Assembly (NCBI GenBank): GCA_036898135.1
Contig: CM072527.1
Coordinates: 33,206,060 to 33,270,059 of the forward strand
DNA from: Oncomelania hupensis
Lineage: Eukaryota; Mollusca; Gastropoda; Littorinimorpha; Pomatiopsidae
Length of the DNA: 64,000 nucleotides
Direction: 5' to 3'
In this document: positions 56,405-64,000 of the stretch, piece after piece
How positions within the stretch are numbered: the stretch's first letter is position 1
How the letters are laid out: each line of letters starts with the position of its first letter
Position numbers and translations under genes: made by a program
Notes under the pieces: generated by a model
Told to the model about the DNA's origin: nothing
Seen by the model: the letters and a program-made list of their open reading frames with translations, nothing else
Database searches by the model: none

Positions 56405-56575
56405 AACATGCATAAGTGTTATTCTATTCATATGTGACTGTGCATTTTTATCCTCCTTGTCATTATGATTGTTGTTATTATTATTGTGATGTTTATTCCT
56501 TGTTGATTGTAATTGTACACCACAATGTAATTTCTTGTAAAAGATAATAAAGTTGTCTTATCTTATCTTATCTTA
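54989..56575 (+). mobile_element. Rex1/L2-like LINE, copy 1, 5'-truncated
   Basis: The protein frame 54965-56278 has RT motifs DYRPVALTSIAMKCLERIL, LFIDFSSAFNTIQPHL, GAPQGTVLSPVLFTLYTND, KYSDDSALVDLS (catalytic D-D) and KYLGTIIDEKLNF, characteristic of the Rex1/CR1-L2 side of the LINE tree. The first ~25 codons are flanking DNA: the element starts in the RT near LKWCAAQLC. It has no endonuclease and no stop. The 3' end is (CTTAT)n at 56555-56575. It lies in the intron between exons a and b of the dioxygenase gene, in sense orientation. Confidence 0.85.
56279..56340. repeat. (GT)n microsatellite after the LINE stop codon
   Basis: About 30 GT units with one TA break, in the LINE 3' UTR. It is shorter in copy 2 (61435-61492). 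Confidence 0.95.
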
Positions 56576-56872
56576 TATATATATATATATATTTTTTTTT
56601 TGCTTATTTTTTTTTAATTTGTTTTATAGTACGATAATGAGAAACCAATGAGTCCATAGGCATCATTCGACAATGAGACAAAACAACACGATGTAATTTT
56701 TTTTTAAAAAGCTAGCAGTCCGCTGTTTTACTGTCATTTTATTTTACATTAATGAATGTTATTTTTATTAATAAACCTAAATTGCTTTTATAATGTTACA
56801 AATTTATTTTTATCTTTTTTTCTTGTTTTATTTTTTCTTTCTTTATTCGATCAATCGTTCGTTCATTCACAG

Positions 56873-57119
56873 AATCAAGGTTTGGTGAGCGGACAGCGGC
56901 AGATGGAGATATCGGCATGGTTCGGCGAACTGCAACACAACTACATAGGCAACCACCCTATGTCGCCGCATACGGCAATAGTGCGATTATCCAACGACAA
57001 AACAGCTGGCCTGACGATTGTCGGGTCACAAGGTTGGCACAGCGACGGGGTTCATCAGAAGAGACCAACCAGCATTGCCATCTACCACATCGTGTCGCCT
57101 GCTAGCGACGGAAAGACGG
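56873..57119 (+). CDS. TauD/TfdA-like dioxygenase, exon b
   Basis: 247-bp exon between TTCATTCACAG and GTAAAG (phase 0 in, phase 1 out). It follows exon a in frame: ...MLIFK + NQGLVSGQRQMEISAWFGEL. It contains the iron-binding H-x-D of the family as GWHSDGVHQKRPTS, followed by IAIYHIVSPASDGKT, equivalent to the WHTD...P..GSxL...P..GGDT region of TauD. The enzyme family couples 2-oxoglutarate decarboxylation to substrate hydroxylation using Fe(II). Substrate cannot be inferred. Frames reading past 57119 run into the intron. Confidence 0.8.
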
Positions 57120-58022
57120 GTAAAGCAATATATGTTCAAAGATGGCTTTTTAAAAAATAATGACTGTTTACACGGCGTATCACTTCCGAAATGCTGTGTT
57201 GCTGCAGAAGGGACCAAACCAGTATTTTCAATTTACATTGTATCTCTTTTTTTTTTTGTTTCGCGCCTCCACTCTTATCCCATCCATACCGCAGTGTGTC
57301 CTCTGCAGCAGGTTAAAGAGCCCAGTTAGTTCTGTCTTTGGAACATTGTCCTTTTATAAGCGAAACCACATATAATTCCAAGCATGAAACAAGGCTCATA
57401 GCCCAGGGGGCAATTTAGCCAAAAGTAGGGAGAGAGGGAATTACAGACATTAAAAAAACAATGAAAGGTACCAAAAAAAGGGCCGTCCATAGGCATCACA
57501 AGACAAAACACTGAAATGTCAAACACCCGTTTTAAGGTTTACATTGGTTCAACATGGAAAGAAAAGTGTACAGCATCGCGTGGTTGACAAAAGAAGACAA
57601 AAGGGAATGCACAATATATAAATAGTGACATAACCCCAACTCCAACAAAGCGGCTTAAATGTAGCAACCTGCTCTTTGATTCAGTTAGCAAATATGATGG
57701 CACGGGAGATAGGCCACTAACTTAGGCAATGTTTCTGGGCAAAATACGTTCAGTGGTTCTTGAGATATGTCTTCCAGCAGACCGACGGACAGACCGAACG
57801 ACCGACGGACCGACATTTAACTCGTTCTGATTTTCAAGGTATTTTCAGCTAGGATGGAAATCAAAAAATATAACAATTACCAATGGATATAAGACTAAAT
57901 ACAATCAAACATATACAATGTAGTATACATTCTAACGTCAATAAATTTTTACATGAGTTGTGTCAAATGTTTCAAGAGGTTACTGTTACAAGCGGAAATT
58001 GTTCCGCATGATTTACACTGAG

Positions 58023-58079
<57 letters not shown>

Positions 58080-58092
58080 GAGAAAGAGAGAA

Positions 58093-58185
<93 letters not shown>

Positions 58186-58308
58186 TACATTGTTTATTTG
58201 AAGTCAATCTTTTTTTTTATTTTTTTCCCTTTTTCTGTTGTTTTTTTTCGTAGTACGCATGTTTGGGAGCTGTTAGTGAGTGACGTCACGTCCGTTTGTG
58301 TGTTGCAG
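57120..58308. other. Intron b-c, unit 1
   Basis: No coding region. It includes a GACCGACGGACAGACCGAAC stretch at 57779-57818 and a ~160-bp (GA)n microsatellite with AAAGA breaks at 58021-58180. Confidence 0.7.
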
Positions 58309-58439
58309 AGTTCGTCCCCTTGCTGGAGCTGGCGGAGAGTTTGGCACCCAAGCGACGAGCATTGTGGGAAAGAATATGGCGGATGGACGATAACGGACCC
58401 CACCCTCTCATTTTCCCTCACCCTTACACCGCTCTTCCT
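58309..58439 (+). CDS. TauD/TfdA-like dioxygenase, exon c
   Basis: 131-bp exon from TGTGTTGCAG to a weak donor GTCAGT (phase 1 in, phase 0 out). Joined to exon b it reads GKT-EFVPLLELAESLAPKRRALW, matching the TEF-DLxxAYEALPxELK helix after the metal site in TauD, then DDNGPHPLIFPHPYTALP, matching the HPLVRTHPxTG region. The donor lacks the usual A/G at +3, so the exact end is less certain than the start. Confidence 0.7.
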
Positions 58440-58719
58440 GTCAGTCGTTTTTTTGTTGATAGTGATGGTGGTGACGGTGCATGTGGTGACGGCGCATGTG
58501 GTGATTCTGTTGTTGTTGTTGTTGTTAACTATGGCGGTTGGGTAACTTGTAATCCCATTTCCTAATTCCACCCCCCTCCCCCCATCGCCTCTACACAATA
58601 ATTCGGGAATCGTTGCTGTAATGTTGACACTATTGTTGTTAGTGGTAGTGGTGGTGTCATTGTTGTTTTCGATGTTGTTCTTGCGTTTTGTTGTTCTTGC
58701 GTTTGTTGGTAACAATGTT

Positions 58720-58830
58720 GATGCCTCGGGCGGTTTGAGTTAAATCTTATGTCTCGGCCAGCGCCTTGAGCAGCTCTTGAGCTAGGAAAAGCGCTATATA
58801 AGAGCGATGAAAATCATAAATAAATATTAT
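58720..58830 (+). repeat. SINE-like 3' block
   Basis: CGGCCAGCGCCTTGAGCAG ... GGAAAAGCGCTATATAAGAG followed by AAATCATAAATAAATATTAT. The GCGCTATATAA word is common at SINE/LINE 3' ends. The body upstream is unrecognised. Repeated at 63880-63990. Confidence 0.6.
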
Positions 58831-59039
58831 GGGAAAGGAGATGAAGATGCTCCTATGCTATTATGATGATCTGGTGACGCTTGCCAGAATACTAACTCTC
58901 TCTTCCTCTTCTCCCTTTCTCTCTCCTTCTCTCTCTCTCTCTCTGCCTTCTGAGTTTAAATGTGAGGGTGCGTGCGTCTCTCTCTGTCTCTCTTCCTCCC
59001 TCCCTCCCCCCCATTTCTCTCTCTCTTTATGTTTCTTAA

Positions 59040-59405
59040 TAGCATTTCCTATACCCAGCATCTCACCAACGACGAAGTCCGACAGACCATCACACAAGCC
59101 ATTGGACAACACGATGACCTGCTCACAGTGGTGAAAAAACGGAAACTCCGATGGTAATGGTCACGTCATCAGATCATCAGGCCTTGCAAAAACCATCATG
59201 CAGGGCACGGTGCAAGGAGGTAGAAGAAGAGGGAGATAGAAAAAGAGGTGGGAGGACAACATTCTAGAATGGACTGGTTTGATACTGAGCGAAGCCATGA
59301 GGGTTGCCGAGGACAGAGAAAGATGGAGTACGCTGGTTAAACGATCATCCGTGGTGCCCCTACGACCTTCGAGTTACGAGATAGGATAGGATAGGATAGA
59401 ATAGT
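59040..59405 (+). mobile_element. LINE-R 3' end fragment in intron c-d
   Basis: From SYTQHLTNDEVRQTITQAIG through VKKRKLRW (frameshift by one inserted A at 59157) to TTACGAGATAGGATAGGATAG. 5'-truncated. It lies in the dioxygenase gene between exons c and d. The matching region of unit 2 is beyond the window. Confidence 0.9.
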
Positions 59406-59674
59406 TTGATTGCCGGAGTGTCTGAGAATGTTTATGTTCAATTTCAATTCAACTGAATATTTTAATTTAACGTCTTTTCACAACAATGTGATTTTAGACA
59501 ACAAAATGTTTATGTGAATGAATGGGGATGCTATATCTTATGTTTTTATTCATCGACTTTGATTAATGTCCGTGTCGTGTTTTATGTTGATGATGTGTTG
59601 CCCATACACATGTCACATTTCCTTGTGTGACAATAGGGACATAAAATAATCTTGTATCTTGTCTCTCCTTTCAG

Positions 59675-59836
59675 ACAATGATGTTTCACACGGCCAAACA
59701 CAGAACAAGTTTCTTCATTGTGGATTACGGCAAAGACACAAATACATCTATAGAGGGCAAGGATGCCGAGGCAATGCGCCTTGCCCTGGAAGCAGAGATT
59801 GAGAAAGACAACATGAGGCTGGTTTATGCACACAAG
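59675..59836 (+). CDS. TauD/TfdA-like dioxygenase, exon d
   Basis: 162-bp exon after TCTCTCCTTTCAG, phase 0 in and out. It reads TMMFHTAKHRTSFFIVDYGK, then DAEAMRLALEAEIEKDNMRL and VYAHK. In TauD-like enzymes the segment after HPxTG has this layout: the -RxSLFVN- strand, then an -EEESxALL- helix, then the VYRHRW strand before the distal iron-binding His. The distal His itself would be in a later exon, not in the window. The apparent donor is GTCATC, directly at the start of the (ATC)n run that opens unit 2. Confidence 0.7.
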
Positions 59837-59837
59837 G

Positions 59838-59930
<93 letters not shown>

Positions 59931-60144
59931 ATCTTTTTTATGTGCCTGTCCAAGGGCTAAAGACCAGTTAGAAGACAAAACCAAATGCCTAAATTGAAAT
60001 TACCGTACAATCATTCGCCAAGCTTCATGAAGAAGTCAGACCTGTTTATATAATAAGGCCTATGTAAATGTACACATACACAAAATGGTCAAAAATGAAG
60101 AAAGATAATAACAAGAGGAAATGACAAAATGTATATATATATAT

Positions 60145-61431
60145 AGGACCTTGAAGTGGTGCGCTGCACAGTTGTGCTTAGTATTCAGTCAGCTATTCTC
60201 GTGGTCAGTCAGGGATTGTGTTGTACCTAGTGTATGGAAACACTCTATCATCTGTCCCGTGCCCAAAAACAGTAAACCCAAAGAACTCAACGACTATCGC
60301 CCTGTTGCCCTGACATCCATAGCTATGAAATGTCTCGAACGGATTCTTCTCTCTCGTCTTCTTTGTCACACTCAGCCTTTCACTGATCCTCTTCAATTTG
60401 CATACAAACCCAATCGTAGTACCGACGACGCTACTCTGACGCTTCTCCACAATGCGTATGATCACTTAGAGACCTCTGGTTCCTTTGTCCGCATTCTATT
60501 TATAGACTTTTCTTCTGCTTTCAATACCATACAGCCACACCTCATGGCTCAGAAGCTTTTGTCTTACACTGTCCCTCCTAGACTCGTCCTGTGGATCGTT
60601 CATTTCCTCGTGTCCAGATCTCAGGTTGTCCGCTTTCACTCTGCTGTCTCATCTCTCAAACAAACGTCCACAGGAGCTCCTCAGGGTACGGTTCTTTCTC
60701 CGGTACTTTTCACGCTCTACACAAACGACTGCAGAGGAACTGATGCCTCACCGGTCATAAAGTACTCGGATGACTCTGCCCTTGTGGACCTGTCCAATTC
60801 AAATGCTGTGTATTTCTCTGCAGTTGATAGGTTCAGCTCCTGGTGCAAACAAAACTATCTGGACTTAAATGTCAAGAAAACTAAGGAACTGGTCATTGAC
60901 TTTCGTAAAAACAACACTCTCATTCCAGACCTTGTAATTGATGGTGTTACAGTCGAGAGAGTCACCCAATACAAATACCTGGGAACCATCATTGACGAGA
61001 AACTGAACTTCACTGCAAACACCCAGGCCATACACAAAAAATGTCAGTCTAGAATTTACTGCCTTCAAAAACTTCGAAATCTCCAAGTCAGTAGCCGCAT
61101 CCTTCAGACCTTTTACTCTTCTTTTATTGAGTCCGTTCTTACCTTTTCTTTTATCTGCTGGTATGGAAGTTTGTGTGTAAAAAACAAAAGTATTCTGGAT
61201 CGAGTAGTGAACGTCTGTGGGAGGGTTGTGGGAGTGAAACAAGAGAGTCTGCAGGTGTTGTATGAAAGACGTGTTGTGCGGAAAGCTATCTGCTTTGTGC
61301 TGGATAGCACTCATGTGCTTGCTCACCACTTCCAGCTCCTGCCTTCTGGAAGGCGCTACCAAACACCAAGGGTCAGAACTCTCAGAATGAAAAACAGTTT
61401 TATTCCAAAGGCTGTCTCATTACTTAATAAA

Positions 61432-61476
<45 letters not shown>

Positions 61477-61523
61477 TGTGTGTGTGTGTGTGTTTTGTTT
61501 GCCCAAAATAATCTCATTTCACA

Positions 61524-61555
<32 letters not shown>

Positions 61556-61731
61556 AACATGCATAAGTGTTATTCTATTCATATGTGACTGTGCATTTTT
61601 ATCCTCCTTGTCATTATGATTGTTGTTATTATTATTGTGATGTTTATTCCTTGTTGATTGTAATTGTACACCACAATGTAATTTCTTGTAAAAGATAATA
61701 AAGTTGTCTTATCTTATCTTATCTTATATAT
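60145..61731 (+). mobile_element. Rex1/L2-like LINE, copy 2
   Basis: Its protein frame (60121-61434, 437 codons including ~8 flanking ones) is identical to copy 1. It is a product of the segmental duplication, not an independent insertion, because both flanks match as well. Confidence 0.9.
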
Positions 61732-62024
61732 ATATATATATATTTTTTTTTTTGCTTATTTTTTTTTAATTTGTTTTATAGTACGATAATGAGAAACCAA
61801 TGAGTCCATAGGCATCATTCGACAATGAGACAAAACAACACGATGTAATTTTTTTTTAAAAAGCTAGCAGTCCGCTGTTTTACTGTCATTTTATTTTACA
61901 TTAATGAATGTTATTTTTATTAATAAACCTAAATTGCTTTTATAATGTTACAAATTTATTTTTATCTTTTTTTCTTGTTTTATTTTTTCTTTCTTTATTC
62001 GATCAATCGTTCGTTCATTCACAG

Positions 62025-62271
62025 AATCAAGGTTTGGTGAGCGGACAGCGGCAGATGGAGATATCGGCATGGTTCGGCGAACTGCAACACAACTACATAG
62101 GCAACCACCCTATGTCGCCGCATACGGCAATAGTGCGATTATCCAACGACAAAACAGCTGGCCTGACGATTGTCGGGTCACAAGGTTGGCACAGCGACGG
62201 GGTTCATCAGAAGAGACCAACCAGCATTGCCATCTACCACATCGTGTCGCCTGCTAGCGACGGAAAGACGG
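62025..62271 (+). CDS. TauD/TfdA-like dioxygenase, exon b duplicate
   Basis: Identical in sequence and splice borders to exon b of unit 1, including the H-x-D metal motif. Exon d of unit 1 ends in phase 0 and this exon starts in phase 0, so an a-b-c-d-b'-c' message would stay in frame and encode a partly doubled catalytic domain. Alternatively only one set is used. Confidence 0.75.
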
Positions 62272-63173
62272 GTAAAGCAATATATGTTCAAAGATGGCTT
62301 TTTAAAAAATAATGACTGTTTACACGGCGTATCACTTCCGAAATGCTGTGTTGCTGCAGAAGGGACCAAACCAGTATTTTCAATTTACATTGTATCTCTT
62401 TTTTTTTTGTTTCGCGCCTCCACTCTTATCCCATCCATACCGCAGTGTGTCCTCTGCAGCAGGTTAAAGAGCCCAGTTAGTTCTGTCTTTGGAACATTGT
62501 CCTTTTATAAGCGAAACCACATATAATTCCAAGCATGAAACAAGGCTCATAGCCCAGGGGGCAATTTAGCCAAAAGTAGGGAGAGAGGGAATTACAGACA
62601 TTAAAAAAACAATGAAAGGTACCAAAAAAAGGGCCGTCCATAGGCATCACAAGACAAAACACTGAAATGTCAAACACCCGTTTTAAGGTTTACATTGGTT
62701 CAACATGGAAAGAAAAGTGTACAGCATCGCGTGGTTGACAAAAGAAGACAAAAGGGAATGCACAATATATAAATAGTGACATAACCCCAACTCCAACAAA
62801 GCGGCTTAAATGTAGCAACCTGCTCTTTGATTCAGTTAGCAAATATGATGGCACGGGAGATAGGCCACTAACTTAGGCAATGTTTCTGGGCAAAATACGT
62901 TCAGTGGTTCTTGAGATATGTCTTCCAGCAGACCGACGGACAGACCGAACGACCGACGGACCGACATTTAACTCGTTCTGATTTTCAAGGTATTTTCAGC
63001 TAGGATGGAAATCAAAAAATATAACAATTACCAATGGATATAAGACTAAATACAATCAAACATATACAATGTAGTATACATTCTAACGTCAATAAATTTT
63101 TACATGAGTTGTGTCAAATGTTTCAAGAGGTTACTGTTACAAGCGGAAATTGTTCCGCATGATTTACACTGAG

Positions 63174-63246
<73 letters not shown>

Positions 63247-63249
63247 GAG

Positions 63250-63343
<94 letters not shown>

Positions 63344-63470
63344 TACATTGTTTATTTGAAGTCAATCTTCTTTTTTTTTATTTTTTTCCCTTTTTCTGTT
63401 GTTTTTTTTTCGTAGTACGCATGTTTGGGAGCTGTTAGTGAGTGACGTCACGTCCGTTTGTGTGTTGCAG

Positions 63471-63601
63471 AGTTCGTCCCCTTGCTGGAGCTGGCGGAGA
63501 GTTTGGCACCCAAGCGACGAGCATTGTGGGAAAGAATATGGCGGATGGACGATAACGGACCCCACCCTCTCATTTTCCCTCACCCTTACACCGCTCTTCC
63601 T
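63471..63601 (+). CDS. TauD/TfdA-like dioxygenase, exon c duplicate
   Basis: Identical to exon c of unit 1, with the same TGTGTTGCAG acceptor and GTCAGT donor. Between exons b' and c' lies a (GA)n block (63180-63339) of different length from that in unit 1. Confidence 0.7.
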
Positions 63602-64000
63602 GTCAGTCGTTTTTTTGTTGATAGTGATGGTGGTGACGGTGCATGTGGTGACGGCGCATGTGGTGATTCTGTTGTTGTTGTTGTTGTTAACTATGGCGGT
63701 TGGGTAACTTGTAATCCCATTTCCTAATTCCACCCCCCTCCCCCCATCGCCTCTACACAATAATTCGGGAATCGTTGCTGTAATGTTGACACTATTGTTG
63801 TTAGTGGTAGTGGTGGTGTCATTGTTGTTTTCGATGTTGTTCTTGCGTTTTGTTGTTCTTGCGTTTGTTGGTAACAATGTTGATGCCTCGGGCGGTTTGA
63901 GTTAAATCTTATGTCTCGGCCAGCGCCTTGAGCAGCTCTTGAGCTAGGAAAAGCGCTATATAAGAGCGATGAAAATCATAAATAAATATTATGGGAAAGG

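Larger units (their letters stand above)
54725..59836 (+). repeat. Tandem segmental duplication, unit 1 (~5.15 kb)
   Basis: Begins in (ATC)n, then contains a Rex1-like LINE, TauD exons b and c, a (GA)n block, a SINE-like 3' block, a LINE-R fragment and exon d. Unit 2 repeats the same order. Offsets between matching points are 5,151-5,162 bp, and differences seen are almost only in homopolymer and microsatellite lengths. The 437-codon LINE frames are identical. Confidence 0.9.
59837..64000 (+). repeat. Tandem segmental duplication, unit 2 (truncated by window end)
   Basis: Second copy of 54725-59836, starting with a longer (ATC)n run (59837-59930). It contains the LINE, exons b and c and part of intron c-d. 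Exon d is expected just beyond the window. Confidence 0.9.

Noticed and set aside
58194..58715. 173-codon minus-strand frame (and its twin at 63362-63877)
   Set aside because: It is antisense to exon c and a GTT-rich intron. The Asn/Thr-rich composition reflects simple sequence, and its duplication reflects the segmental duplication.

Overview
This 64 kb window is eukaryotic, repeat-dense and probably from a marine invertebrate, most likely a mollusc and plausibly a gastropod. The evidence is spliced exons with GT/AG borders, many long (GA)n, (ATA)n, (ATC)n and (TA)n microsatellites, a tRNA-headed SINE, several LINE clades, Ty3/Gypsy elements, hAT and piggyBac transposons, and AAGGTCAAGGTCA-type repeats. 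The taxon is an inference. No bacterial genes, rRNA, CRISPR array or convincing free-standing tRNA gene was seen.

Layout. 1-6.5 kb: LINE debris, two copies of a dispersed repeat carrying a signal-peptide-coding exon (minus strand), an RNase H LINE, and microsatellites. 6.5-9 kb: a ~400-bp LINE-tailed repeat ('S2') split by a 2,068-bp element with TG...CA ends. 9-19 kb: a three-level nest of Ty3/Gypsy elements. Element A (9733-15149, internally deleted, integrase upstream of RNase H) sits in the 5' LTR of element B (9136-17984), which sits in the protease region of element C. 19-29 kb: a LINE fragment and a third signal-exon repeat, split by an 8.3-kb hAT-like element (20367-28687). That hAT element holds a second hAT (21605-23500) and a three-exon piggyBac transposase gene with an intact catalytic triad.

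29-36.6 kb: S2, an SGNH-esterase-like fragment, a SINE into which a 2.8-kb LINE inserted (11-bp target duplication, 1,033-codon fusion frame), a solo LTR of family B, and an RT fragment. 37-43.3 kb: a SINE, a degenerate repeat, and a 3.9-kb foldback element with ~1.1-kb inverted arms made of a 19-bp near-palindromic unit. 43.3-47.5 kb: LINE tails, a broken gene of a family I do not recognise, and a 59-bp minisatellite. 47.7-52.8 kb: a full-length SINE, noncoding DNA and a second solo LTR-B.

52.8-64 kb: a LINE fragment, then the only convincing host gene, a TauD/TfdA-type Fe(II)/2-oxoglutarate dioxygenase on the plus strand. Its exons a-d are visible. A ~5.15-kb block holding a Rex1/L2-like LINE and exons b, c and d is tandemly duplicated almost without change, and the second copy runs off the right end. 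A ~110-codon Asp-rich open frame leads directly into exon a.

Most of the window is transposon on transposon, and target-site duplications allow several insertion orders to be read directly. The genes do not form an operon or pathway.
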